DNA of 20,161 nucleotides from Prevotellaceae bacterium UBA4359 (GCA_002393555.1 DGSP01000049.1:19317-39477); one strand, 5' to 3'. Positions 7,231 to 15,455 are shown, counted from the stretch's first letter. The notes: generated by a model from the sequence alone, not told the origin. Made by a program: numbers and translations.

Positions 7231-8282
7231 CTCTTAATAACGTTCCATTTTGTTAATAAATAGTGGTATCCGTATGTCCCCACCACAGGAATACCCACAC
7301 CAACCCCAAGGTAGATGACCCACCAGCCCTGATGGGCATAGGACTCAATGACAGGGAACTCTGAGAGTTGTTTAATCGGCAGCCCATAGAGAACTATCAA
7401 TAGCAATGAAACTAATTTCATCGACAGGAAATGCCACGTGAGTACCTCCATGGTATGGTCGCCCGTGAAGATGAGAAAACGTACTACATAATTCTTTTTA
7501 TACTTGAGAATCCACTCACTAAAATGAAGTAGGGTCAATACCAGCAACACCGCAGAAATAGCGTATGGAAGAACTTTCCAGTATTCATAAACATGCATAG
7601 TGGTAAACCAGAAATGGGCACCTAAAAGCATCAGAGCCAGTGCGACACAATTGATGATTCTGTTGCGATGCCATTCCCATTGATAGTGCTTGTACAGATA
7701 ACCTGCATACAGCAAGGAAGCGGCAAAAAACTCACGAGTGCCAACATGAAAATAGGGAAGTCGCCAACCGAAATACGACAACACTACGGCCGCAGTCAAT
7801 AAAACAAATATACCCCCCCAACGGCCACGCAACCCCCTTACGGCCAAATAGAAGATGAAAGACCCTCCAAATAGTATTTTTATAAACCAGTATCCACCTA
7901 ACAGTTGTTCATGCCCCTGCATTTTTGTGGTAATAGATATAGCTTTGTTTAGGAAATCTGTTGCAGTATAGAGTACAGAAGTCCTCCTATTGAAACCATA
8001 TTCGTCACTATAGATGTTCATCTTGTAGAAGACATTATGCAGCAGCAAAAATAGCAGAGACCATTTCAAGTAAGGCCAATAGATGCCTGTAACTCTCTTT
8101 TTAGCAAAGGTTTGGACATCATGCAGGTATTTCTCCTTGAAGCAGAACCCGCTCATAAAGAAGAACAAGGGCATTACAACCATGCAGAGCCAGTTCTGCA
8201 AAAGTTCTGGACACCTTGCATGTGCCATGACAACAAGAATGATGGCAATCGCCTTTGATATCGTTACACTATTGTCTCTCAT
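7227..8282 (-). CDS. Acyltransferase-3 family membrane protein (O-acyltransferase)
   Basis: 351 aa integral membrane protein with about ten hydrophobic segments, typical of PF01757 (OafA/WecH/NodX type). Seen: ISKAIAIILVVMAHAR (8-23), whose His21 is the conserved histidine of the first membrane helix, then MPLFFFMSGFCFKEK (37-51), another family hallmark. It probably moves an acetyl or other acyl group across the membrane to a sugar of the glycan. The ATG overlaps the wzx stop (ATGA) and an AGAAGGAG lies directly against it, closer than ideal for a Shine-Dalgarno. The acyl donor and target sugar are unknown. Confidence 0.88.
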   Translation of the reverse strand: MRDNSVTISKAIAIILVVMAHARCPELLQNWLCMVVMPLFFFMSGFCFKEKYLHDVQTFAKKRVTGIYWPYLKWSLLFLLLHNVFYKMNIYSDEYGFNRRTSVLYTATDFLNKAISITTKMQGHEQLLGGYWFIKILFGGSFIFYLAVRGLRGRWGGIFVLLTAAVVLSYFGWRLPYFHVGTREFFAASLLYAGYLYKHYQWEWHRNRIINCVALALMLLGAHFWFTTMHVYEYWKVLPYAISAVLLVLTLLHFSEWILKYKKNYVVRFLIFTGDHTMEVLTWHFLSMKLVSLLLIVLYGLPIKQLSEFPVIESYAHQGWWVIYLGVGVGIPVVGTYGYHYLLTKWNVIKR

Positions 8283-9772
8283 CTCCTTCTGCTTACGATT
8301 TTACGGTAAAAAATTCTGTCATCCTTGGTTGACAGCAAAACGGTAACTGCGATATATAGGACGGCAAACGTGATGCCGTAGGCAATGAAATTGAGCCAGT
8401 GGTTGTCCATGTCGGGCAGTGCGCGACACAATAGGTAGGCCACTGTCCCCAGCAGCACGTAGGGGCCAAAGGAGTAGGAGAGTACGCGCCATGAACTGAT
8501 GTTCATCTTTCGTGGCCAGTAGTAGAGGTAGTAGAACAGCATCTGCACGGCACCATAGACGGCAAAGCCAATGACCACGCCGCCCACTTGATAGTAGGGG
8601 ATGAGCATCCATGAGGCCGCAAGGCCCAAGACCGAGGCCGCCACACTGCTGTAGGATATGGCTCTGATGTCTGTTCCCGCCATGATGAGGCTCGAAATCG
8701 CCTGATTGTGGGTGACCAGATTGCAGATGAGCCACATGTTGAACCAGGGAATCAAGTAAAGATAGTCTTCGCCAACATAGAGTGCCAAAGCATCCGTCCC
8801 TACGGTCATCATGCCGAAGGTGCAGAAACAGAGTAGGATAGATATATATTTGGTGCCATCGTAGGCCATGCGATAGTATGCTTTCTTGTCGTTGCGGGCC
8901 ATCGCCTTGGCTGTGGAGGGCAGGAGTATGGGAACGAATGCACCACCAATGATGTGTATGATGCCGATGATGCCGTTGAGGATACGGAAGTCAGCCACCG
9001 ACTCCATCGTGCCCTGCATGCCGAGAAACACGGGGCGCAGGTGGTAGAACGAGAACTGGAACAGACTGAACGAGAAAATGTTCAGGCTATAGGGCAGCAT
9101 CTCGCGAAACGTGGGCCAATCAATCTTGGGAAGGAAACTGACGAAGGGTGTATCTCGTCTGATTTTTCCTACGGAGAGTGGTATGATGGAAAGGGTGGCC
9201 AGACATGTCAGCAGGTAATAAGTCTCGATGTTCAGTCCGATGAGGATGGTGGCGGCCAGAACAATGATTTGCAGGAACTTGGGAATCATCTGCCGCCTTT
9301 GTATCCACGCCACATTCTCAGTGGCCCTGATGAGTTGGTCGAAACACGAAGAGAACCAGTTGCAGAAAGCCGCCAACGAAAGGATGTACAGCAGATGTTT
9401 CAGAACGATATCCTGCTCTGGAGTGACGTTGAAGACAGAATCGGTGAAGAAAGATACGATGAGCAATACCAGGCCGTTGATGAGTCCAATGCCGCCATAG
9501 AGCGACAAACTCGTCTGGAAGGCGCGCCGCACCTTTTCGTGGTTGTGTTCAGCCAACCAGGCAGAGAAAAAACGCACGTTGGTGGAGTTGAACCCCATGT
9601 CCATCAGCCGCATATAGACATTGATGCTCATGGCCAGACCGATCAGTCCATATTGGCTCTTGCCAAAATAGCCGATGAGGATAGGCACAGCAATGAAGTT
9701 ATATACCGCATTGACGATGTTGAACAACGTGGACCATACCACGCCACCGATTATTTTTTGACTACTTCCCAT
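8279..9772 (-). CDS. wzx: Wzx-like polysaccharide flippase (PST/MOP superfamily)
   Basis: 497 aa from this start, with about twelve to fourteen hydrophobic segments. The N-terminus KIIGGVVWSTLFNIVNAVYN and the following PILIGYFGKSQYGLIGLA are typical of Wzx/RfbX proteins ('.ll...iG...yGl..la'). It would flip the undecaprenyl-linked repeat unit to the periplasmic face for Wzy. I chose ATG 9772: it has AAAGGAG 4 bases upstream and overlaps the previous gene by 11 bases. The longer reading frame begins at a GTG at 9805 and adds eleven polar residues with no family resemblance. The gene is clearly more GC-rich than the wzy and acyltransferase genes that follow it. Confidence 0.9.
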   Translation of the reverse strand: MGSSQKIIGGVVWSTLFNIVNAVYNFIAVPILIGYFGKSQYGLIGLAMSINVYMRLMDMGFNSTNVRFFSAWLAEHNHEKVRRAFQTSLSLYGGIGLINGLVLLIVSFFTDSVFNVTPEQDIVLKHLLYILSLAAFCNWFSSCFDQLIRATENVAWIQRRQMIPKFLQIIVLAATILIGLNIETYYLLTCLATLSIIPLSVGKIRRDTPFVSFLPKIDWPTFREMLPYSLNIFSFSLFQFSFYHLRPVFLGMQGTMESVADFRILNGIIGIIHIIGGAFVPILLPSTAKAMARNDKKAYYRMAYDGTKYISILLCFCTFGMMTVGTDALALYVGEDYLYLIPWFNMWLICNLVTHNQAISSLIMAGTDIRAISYSSVAASVLGLAASWMLIPYYQVGGVVIGFAVYGAVQMLFYYLYYWPRKMNISSWRVLSYSFGPYVLLGTVAYLLCRALPDMDNHWLNFIAYGITFAVLYIAVTVLLSTKDDRIFYRKIVSRRR

Positions 9773-10961
9773 GCAACTCCTTTCTGAATCTTTTGTATGT
9801 GCCACACATGTCGCGGAAGCCTTTTCTCAAGTTGGCAGTCAGGGCCAGACTCAAGAGATTGAGTCCTTCGAAGTGTAGCAGCCAACCCGTCATCACCTGC
9901 ACAGGCAGCAATCTCCACCCCGCCAGTTTGCGACGTTTGTATTGATAGGGCTGCTGGTTCTTCACTTCTTGCAGGTTGAGCGGTCTGCTCTTGATATACT
10001 CTTCTTTTGCTGCAGCGTCCATTAGTGAAGCACCAGCCTTGGTTCTCACCATGCAGAAGCACTTTCCGTCGCTCTCCGTAAAATCAGGATAGCCGTCCTT
10101 GGTGTTCCAACTGTCTCCAATGGCAATATCTGCCAACAAGCCAATGCCATCAGGACAAATCTTGCAGCGGAATGCCACGTCGCGTCCAAGAATTTTCCCC
10201 CAACTTTCGTTGTAAGTCATCTGGTAGGTGCTGCCATCGTCGAATTGAGCCGTGAATTTGCCTGGCCACCCATCACCACGATATTTCAAAGCAACGGGGG
10301 TGTCTTTGTGTCCTGACTGCTGCCATGCCTTCAGAGTGGCGTTGTAACTTGGCATTCCAGCGCAGAAAATGGAAAGAAAATACTTGATGCGTCCTTCATA
10401 TTGTGGACACATCCTCACCAGATTCTGCATGGCTGCTATATCGCATGGCTTTCCAATGAAAGCATAAAGGTCGGAACTGCTGTCGAGTATTGTCTTTATC
10501 TGGTGGAATACCAACGCTGGTGCGTAGCGCGACTGAGCATTCCGCAGAATGTCCTCCCTGCTTCTCGACACTTGCAGTTCATTATACAGATAACTGTCTG
10601 GCCTCACCCCCACCTGCAACACAGCATCTACCAGATGATGCTCAAGAGCAAAAATGGCGAGCGAAGTTGTCACTCCCCCCGAAGCAGCCTTGTGGCGGAT
10701 GAATGCATCAGCCGACCATGCCTCACACGCTGAAAGCATGTTGCCCCATACACCAACATGTGAACGGGCCTCCACATGCACGGCGGGACACAGTTGCTTG
10801 ACGGCCTTTTCTTCCGAGAATGTGAATGGCTTCTTGACTTCGGGTTCGTAGAAGCCTGTCTTGACGAGCCGCATCTCACACTTCTCCTGTCCGACCACAG
10901 AAGAACAAAGGCCGCATCCCAAGCAGAGACGATTTTTCTTTATCTTTTCTATCACTTGCAT
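9762..10961 (-). CDS. FrhB-like Fe-S/flavin protein (coenzyme F420 hydrogenase beta-subunit family)
   Basis: 399 aa. Seen: an N-terminal ferredoxin-like cluster CLGCGLC (Cys13, 16, 19) with a later CPA (Cys58) that could complete a [4Fe-4S] site; KAASGGVTTS (91-100), GKPCDIAA (171-178), FCAGMPS (200-206), and CKICPDG...ADIAIGDSW (266-285), the hallmark of the FrhB C-terminal domain. Family members in methanogens bind FAD, Fe-S and F420, but the version in bacterial glycan loci has no established reaction that I know of. It is encoded directly after the pyruvyl transferase with a 10-base overlap, so the two probably work on the same sugar. A reductase or redox step is an inference only. Confidence 0.88.
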   Translation of the reverse strand: MQVIEKIKKNRLCLGCGLCSSVVGQEKCEMRLVKTGFYEPEVKKPFTFSEEKAVKQLCPAVHVEARSHVGVWGNMLSACEAWSADAFIRHKAASGGVTTSLAIFALEHHLVDAVLQVGVRPDSYLYNELQVSRSREDILRNAQSRYAPALVFHQIKTILDSSSDLYAFIGKPCDIAAMQNLVRMCPQYEGRIKYFLSIFCAGMPSYNATLKAWQQSGHKDTPVALKYRGDGWPGKFTAQFDDGSTYQMTYNESWGKILGRDVAFRCKICPDGIGLLADIAIGDSWNTKDGYPDFTESDGKCFCMVRTKAGASLMDAAAKEEYIKSRPLNLQEVKNQQPYQYKRRKLAGWRLLPVQVMTGWLLHFEGLNLLSLALTANLRKGFRDMCGTYKRFRKELHGK

Positions 10962-12166
10962 AGCAACGTGGTCAGGTCATTTTTCAGTTTTTCTTTCAGT
11001 TCTCTCACAGTCGTTGCGAGGCTGTGGGCTATCTCCTCGTGCAAAGTGGTACGATGCTCGAAGGCTTTCTTCACCTTGCCGATGATACATTCTTCGTCAT
11101 CTTCCTTGAGGTCAACGAGATGGTCGTAGTGGAGCGTGTCAACAAACAGGCCGTTGAACTTCCTGCTGTAGGCCATCGGTACTACGGGAACTCCGGCCGA
11201 GAAGGCTGCTATGGTGGCATGCATCCTCGCGCCCATGAAGAAGTCAAGTCCTGCTATGTAGTCTTTGGCTTCTATCGGGGTGTGAAAGAGAGGGGCCAAC
11301 ACCAGCCGTTCGTGGTGATAGGCTCTCCACAGATCGTACTCCACGGCATAGTCGCTCTCCACATTTCTTTCGCCCGATGCCACATGGGAAATGAGGTGTA
11401 GCCGAACATTGGGCTGTGACAGAAAGTAGTCGATAGCCTGTCGCATGGCTTTAGGGTAGTCGGCCTTCAGACCAAACTGGTTATTTCTGGTGTATCCCCC
11501 GTTCCATAGCAGGCCAGAGATGTTCAACCCTACATGGATGTAGTCGTGGCAGAACTCTATTTTCTGGTAGGGCAGGAAGAATGCCACGTCTATGTACTCC
11601 CCAACATGGGCCTTGGATGTCAACGATTTCACATAGTCAAGGCTCTGGCTGTCGCGCACCATGACCATCTTGGCTCCTTCCATGCTTCGTATGGCTTTTG
11701 TGCGCAGTTTTTCATTCTTGAAGGGGCCGATAGTCTGGGGAAGAAAGATGTAGGGTTTCTTGAACCACCGCGCGACTCTGTGTATCTTGTCTATTTCCCA
11801 AAAACGTTTGGCACCATAGATGTCGGCAAAACTGTCGCCTTGTCCGATGTCCATGATGTAGTCGGCACTTCTGAACAGCTGATAAAGAGAATAATACCTC
11901 TGGATTCCAGTCACCAACTTATAGGCATTCTTCCACTTGTTCAGAAGAAGATTATCAATGCATTCGTAAGAAATCTTTCTCCCAGAAATGTCTATTTCGT
12001 GATGTCCAGCACTCTCCTTGCTTTCTGTCAGATAAAGTTTATAACTGATTCCTTTCTCGGACAGGATGAGGTCTATCAAATACATCATGCTGTAGCAAAG
12101 GGCTACACACCCCTTGTTACCGCTTCTTAGCGTGGCATTTGATAATATGATATTTCTTGTTCTCAT
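10952..12166 (-). CDS. Polysaccharide pyruvyl transferase family protein
   Basis: 404 aa from this start; PF04230 (CsaB/WcaK type, GT-B-like). Seen: SNATLRSGNKGCVALCYSMM near the N-terminus (the family's N.GD.a pattern, here GNKG), PQTIGPF, VRDSQSLDYV, and the C-terminal GARMHATIAAFSAGVPVVPM followed by YSRKFNG. Family members transfer pyruvate from phosphoenolpyruvate to a sugar as a ketal, adding a negative charge; some divergent members lack proof of this. ATG 12166 is chosen: it lies 2 bases after the upstream stop with TAAGG nearby, whereas the longer frame would start at a TTG at 12172. It is translationally coupled to the FrhB-like gene. GNKG in place of the commoner N-GD leaves some doubt about activity. 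Confidence 0.88.
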   Translation of the reverse strand: MRTRNIILSNATLRSGNKGCVALCYSMMYLIDLILSEKGISYKLYLTESKESAGHHEIDISGRKISYECIDNLLLNKWKNAYKLVTGIQRYYSLYQLFRSADYIMDIGQGDSFADIYGAKRFWEIDKIHRVARWFKKPYIFLPQTIGPFKNEKLRTKAIRSMEGAKMVMVRDSQSLDYVKSLTSKAHVGEYIDVAFFLPYQKIEFCHDYIHVGLNISGLLWNGGYTRNNQFGLKADYPKAMRQAIDYFLSQPNVRLHLISHVASGERNVESDYAVEYDLWRAYHHERLVLAPLFHTPIEAKDYIAGLDFFMGARMHATIAAFSAGVPVVPMAYSRKFNGLFVDTLHYDHLVDLKEDDEECIIGKVKKAFEHRTTLHEEIAHSLATTVRELKEKLKNDLTTLLCK

Positions 12167-12168
12167 TG

Positions 12169-12885
12169 TCAATATAACCTTACCGCCTTTCCTTTAAATT
12201 CATATCGCAGGTTCCGGGGGCGTTCATTCACCTTCTTTGCAGGTATTCCTGCCACCACGGCATAGGGCTCCACATCTTTTGTCACCACGCAGCCGGCACA
12301 ACAAACTGCTCCTTCTCCGATGTTGACACCCGTGAGTATGATAGCATTGCTTCCGATCCAGACCCTGTTGCCAATGGTGATGGGGCGGATCTTCTCGGAG
12401 GTACAGCAAAAGTCGGGGTCACGATGGTCGTGTTCTATTGAATAAATCGAAACATTTGAAGAAATATTAACATTTTCACCAATAGCCAGTCCTCCCTGTG
12501 CTGCCAACAGGGCATTGTCGCCAATGATTGTTCCATTTCCTATTCTCAGTCGATGGATGCCCCGTATTTCTGTTCTGAAATGAAACACCACATTCTTGCC
12601 GATTTCTGCTCCCAGTGCTCTGTAAACGAATCTGCGTAGATGGTGTGATGGCACTAAACCTATTTGGTAGAGCATGTATCGTTTCCATCCATTGTGAAGC
12701 ATCTTTTCACATAGTGTATATGGATATTGCAACATGCGGCAGACCAACGGAACATGAGTCCCTTTTCCCCACCTTTTCAAGAATCTGGCATGAAGAACCT
12801 GAAATGGAAACAATAAGGCTATCAGAATCCACTTCAGATAAAGCAGAATTACCAGTACGGAGAGAATGATTGTTATTGTTTTCAT
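12169..12885 (-). CDS. Left-handed beta-helix acetyltransferase with N-terminal membrane anchor
   Basis: 238 aa. A hydrophobic segment (residues 4-28) suggests membrane association. The C-terminal two-thirds carries hexapeptide repeats (IGKNVVF, IGNGTIIGDNALLA, IGENVNISSNVSI) and a NodL/LacA/WbbJ-type active-site region: SIEHDHRDPDF with a likely catalytic His, then IGNRVWIGSNAIILTGVNIG and a KDVEPYAVVAGIPAKK ending. It probably O-acetylates a sugar using acetyl-CoA on the cytoplasmic side. It lies 15 bases after the preceding gene, with no clear Shine-Dalgarno, and its stop is 2 bases before the pyruvyl transferase ATG. Confidence 0.87.
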   Translation of the reverse strand: MKTITIILSVLVILLYLKWILIALLFPFQVLHARFLKRWGKGTHVPLVCRMLQYPYTLCEKMLHNGWKRYMLYQIGLVPSHHLRRFVYRALGAEIGKNVVFHFRTEIRGIHRLRIGNGTIIGDNALLAAQGGLAIGENVNISSNVSIYSIEHDHRDPDFCCTSEKIRPITIGNRVWIGSNAIILTGVNIGEGAVCCAGCVVTKDVEPYAVVAGIPAKKVNERPRNLRYEFKGKAVRLY

Positions 12886-12900
12886 AAATATCTGTTCTCG

Positions 12901-13650
12901 TCAATAATTGTCCAATGTATCATGTTCGTAGTCTCTCATCACATTCTCGCTCAGTATTCTGACAGGCGAGCCACCCATCACGCAGTAGGATTTCTTCACA
13001 CAGCCACGGGTCACGACAGTGCCCATGCCGAAGATGCAGCGTTCGGGGATGGTCACACTGTGCATGACTTTACATCCCATGCCGAACCAGTTGTAGTCGC
13101 CAATGACGATAGGGCCACTGGTAGGCTTATATTCCTTTGTCTTCATATCGTATATCGGATGAAAGTTCGTATCCATGCAGAGACAGTCCCATCCGAAACG
13201 GGTGTAGCGCTTGAAAATCATGTTTACATACGAAGCCAGTCTGAAACAGGCCCTCGCTGCAAAACCATGACCGAAAACCACATTTGTCTTTGGCCCGAAA
13301 GATACGTGGCAGTCATTTCCGATGGTGCAGTTACCCTGGAATACGACTGTGCCGCCTTTTTTCTCCCAGGTAATGCCGTTGTCAGGATAGATTGACACCA
13401 TGCGGAACCCCATGCGAACCATGCCATGATATATGCGCCCATCCTCTGGCTCCAGCCTCACTTTCCCTTTGCATGCCAGCAAGTGTGGCTTGTACAGCAC
13501 AATGGACAGGTGGATGGCTTGGCGGAAAGGCAGATAGTGGAAGTTGAAATATAGCGTTGGCACGATATATCTCAATTCCTGCATGTATTTGTGTATCTTT
13601 TTCTTGTTCATCGCTATTCTTGGCAGGCAAAGCGCTCGAAGGTCGCTCAT
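12901..13650 (-). CDS. Divergent left-handed beta-helix acyltransferase
   Basis: 249 aa. Hexapeptide-like turns occupy about 115-235 (FQGNCTIGNDCHVSFG, IVIGDYNWFGMGCKV, IPERCIFGMGTVVTRG), ending in SYCVMGGSPVRIL, which corresponds to the 'vvvGnPAk.i' end of the family. Compared with its neighbour at 12169-12885 the repeats are irregular, the usual HD active-site pair is not obvious (DTNFHPIYD at about 178-186 is the best candidate), and there is no strong membrane segment. The ATG at 13650 overlaps the previous stop; ATG 13611 (MNKKKIHK) is a reasonable alternative giving 236 aa. It is likely a sugar O- or N-acyltransferase, substrate unknown. Confidence 0.75.
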   Translation of the reverse strand: MSDLRALCLPRIAMNKKKIHKYMQELRYIVPTLYFNFHYLPFRQAIHLSIVLYKPHLLACKGKVRLEPEDGRIYHGMVRMGFRMVSIYPDNGITWEKKGGTVVFQGNCTIGNDCHVSFGPKTNVVFGHGFAARACFRLASYVNMIFKRYTRFGWDCLCMDTNFHPIYDMKTKEYKPTSGPIVIGDYNWFGMGCKVMHSVTIPERCIFGMGTVVTRGCVKKSYCVMGGSPVRILSENVMRDYEHDTLDNY

Positions 13651-14471
13651 TTCAATACTTTATCTTTTTTATTTTTCATCCACCTTTTCAGTCGTTGCTT
13701 CAGTGGGCCGGAGGGGGTTGTCATCAGTTCCATGTCGTCGAAAAGCACAGGCTGCAGGTTGAGTTTCTCCTCCGCAGTAGGTACGTAATAGAACTTCACC
13801 ATTCGCTCTTGGCACAGATTGGCCGTGCGCTCTATCAGTTCACGCTCCTTGCACGACACACACAGGTACAGTTCATCACCCAGGCGAACGCCTTCTGGTT
13901 GGCTGAGCAATGAGGAGAAATCGCTCGTTGACACATAACTGCTGCGCAGGCTGTAGCCGTATGAGGGATTGTTCATCATCTTCTGGTGCAAACGGTGTAT
14001 TTCCGGGTCTGCCCCCACCAATGTGACCCTGCGTTTGTTGTAGCCCAGTTTTCGGAGTTGCTTCAGTATCTGATGCTCCACGATTCTTATCAACGTGACC
14101 ACGACCAGCATTGCCAGCCCCATGAAGAGCAACTGCCACCCCAGATGTGCCCTGAAGTCCAGCACACGGGACACCAGATACGACAGTATCGTCTGTGTGG
14201 CCATCAGCAGGGTGGTGCGGCGCGCAATCTCACGAACTCCCACCATGCGCAAATGAATGTCAGTGGGCCACAGATATTCCGAGACCATCATGGCCAGTGT
14301 GCATACCATCCAGAACGTGTGCATCTTGTAGGGTTCCCATTCTTCTGAGAGGGGAATGTAGTCCACCACCCAGTAGAGTGCCATCCATAGCACCACAAAG
14401 TCGCCCCCAATCACCGCCCATTTGATGAGCAGGTTGGTGAAATAGTTATTATGGAATCCTTTCAATCTCAT
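13647..14471 (-). CDS. N-terminal half of a polyprenyl-phosphate sugar-phosphotransferase (WbaP/WcaJ type), catalytic domain absent
   Basis: 274 aa. Full-length initiating transferases of this type have about 460 residues: four or more membrane helices, a Rossmann-like CoA-binding domain, then the catalytic PF02397 domain. Seen here: four hydrophobic helices (about 14-38, 50-69, 82-104, 109-130), then RRVTLVGADPEIHRLHQ starting the Rossmann-like domain (148-164), and KFYYVPTAEEKL (226-237), a segment familiar from Bacteroidetes members. The protein stops at PSGPLKQRLKRWMKNKKDK, just where '..ePL..l.nR..KR.fD' would enter the catalytic domain. The following DNA is an unrelated acyltransferase gene. 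The start at 14471 is chosen because the longer frame (14543) overlaps the Alg13-like gene by 67 bases with no family resemblance. It may be a regulatory or scaffold subunit, or a remnant. Confidence 0.82.
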   Translation of the reverse strand: MRLKGFHNNYFTNLLIKWAVIGGDFVVLWMALYWVVDYIPLSEEWEPYKMHTFWMVCTLAMMVSEYLWPTDIHLRMVGVREIARRTTLLMATQTILSYLVSRVLDFRAHLGWQLLFMGLAMLVVVTLIRIVEHQILKQLRKLGYNKRRVTLVGADPEIHRLHQKMMNNPSYGYSLRSSYVSTSDFSSLLSQPEGVRLGDELYLCVSCKERELIERTANLCQERMVKFYYVPTAEEKLNLQPVLFDDMELMTTPSGPLKQRLKRWMKNKKDKVLK

Positions 14472-14476
14472 GTTAT

Positions 14477-14947
14477 CTATTCTTCTATGAAATCTGTTAT
14501 AGACTGTATGAGGCTCTCCGAGGCGGTGGGGCCGATGGTGCATAGAGGGTGGAGTTCGGGCTTTAGCAGTAGAGCCTTCAGTTCCTCTTTGTCATGAGCC
14601 ACATAGACCCAACCGGCCTCGCTCATCTTGGCGGCTGTGGCCAGTTGGTGCTCGTTGCGGTGTTCGCCTTGGGCTGCAATACGTGGAAAAATGATGATGG
14701 GCTTCTGATATTGCAAAGCCGACAGGATGGTGCCGATGCCGGCATGAGCCACGATGAGTCGGGCTTGCCTGAAGAGTCGGTCAAACTCGTCGGGCGGCAG
14801 CAGGTCGATGGTGTTGATGTGGTGTGGCAGATAGCCAGAGCCGTTCACTTGGGCCACAATCTCCTCGTCGAGCAACGGTGCGATGTCGTCGAGTATGCGT
14901 ATCAGCCGGTCGAAGGGCAGTTGTGTTCCTGTGATGACGAATATCAT
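14477..14947 (-). CDS. Alg13/EpsE/PssE-like glycosyltransferase catalytic subunit
   Basis: 156 aa, the size of stand-alone GT28 C-terminal domains. Seen: FVITGTQLPFDRLI at the N-terminus (the family's 'vTvGT..fd.L'), VAHAGIGT (66-73), IIFPR (85-89), and EHRNEHQ (95-101), the donor-nucleotide binding segment. Such proteins work with an Alg14-like membrane partner to add the second sugar to a polyprenyl-linked sugar (as Cps14G/Cps14F do in pneumococcus). The partner is the preceding gene. An AAAGGAGG Shine-Dalgarno-like sequence lies 9 bases before the ATG. Donor sugar unknown. Confidence 0.9.
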   Translation of the reverse strand: MIFVITGTQLPFDRLIRILDDIAPLLDEEIVAQVNGSGYLPHHINTIDLLPPDEFDRLFRQARLIVAHAGIGTILSALQYQKPIIIFPRIAAQGEHRNEHQLATAAKMSEAGWVYVAHDKEELKALLLKPELHPLCTIGPTASESLIQSITDFIEE

Positions 14948-14963
14948 GCTTCCAACCCTCCTT

Positions 14964-15455
14964 TCATTGTTTGTTCATAATGCTCCATACCGACCCTGCA
15001 TAGCAAACCCCGTGTTGAGCCAAATCCGGCCACTGGGTATAGACACGTGAGGCAAAACGGCGGGCAATGCGTCCGCTGGCCGACAGGTGGACAGCGTTGG
15101 CTGTGCTGTCCACCCAGATGGTCTTGTAGTGTAGTATCCACGCGGCAAACAGACATATCAAGCCCGGTGCCGCACCCGTGGTGAGTACGGCATCGGGATG
15201 TTCTTTCCACAATACACGCAGAAGCCTGAAAAATGCCGGAACCAGACGCCATGCGTCTTTCCGACTGAAATCAGGAATCAAATAGAAATTACCCCCCCCA
15301 GTTGAATGGGATGACCGGCTGTTTTCTATCATTTCTGCACATTTCGGATGGGTGGAAGCATAAACCACCTCGTATCGCTCTTCCAAAGGCTGGGCGATAC
15401 GTAAAAGTTGCTTCCAATGCCCTCCTATCGATGCTGCAGCGAATATCTTTTTCAT
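14964..15455 (-). CDS. Alg14/EpsD/PssD-like glycosyltransferase accessory subunit
   Basis: 163 aa, first gene of the minus-strand operon. Seen: AAASIGGHWKQLL (6-18) with the Alg14-type GGH, TTGAAPGL (92-99), the hydrophobic ICLFAAWILHYKTIWV (100-115) suited to membrane contact, and QWPDL (141-145). Alg14-like proteins anchor the Alg13-like catalytic half at the membrane and help bind the lipid-linked acceptor. ATG 15455 is chosen; the frame extends five codons further to a TTG, which I consider unlikely. A Bacteroidetes-type -7 box lies about 24 bases upstream, giving a short leader. Confidence 0.9.
   Translation of the reverse strand: MKKIFAAASIGGHWKQLLRIAQPLEERYEVVYASTHPKCAEMIENSRSSHSTGGGNFYLIPDFSRKDAWRLVPAFFRLLRVLWKEHPDAVLTTGAAPGLICLFAAWILHYKTIWVDSTANAVHLSASGRIARRFASRVYTQWPDLAQHGVCYAGSVWSIMNKQ

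Noticed and set aside
9773..9805. GTG start of wzx at 9805.
   Set aside because: ATG 9772 has an AAAGGAG sequence just upstream, and the eleven added residues are polar and unlike Wzx N-termini.
12167..12172. TTG start of the pyruvyl transferase at 12172.
   Set aside because: An ATG two codons later lies just after the upstream stop and is the more usual choice.
14472..14543. N-terminal extension of the catalytic-domain-less transferase homologue starting at ATG 14543.
   Set aside because: It would overlap the Alg13-like gene by 67 bases and adds 24 His/Arg-rich residues unlike the family. ATG 14471 fits the gene spacing.
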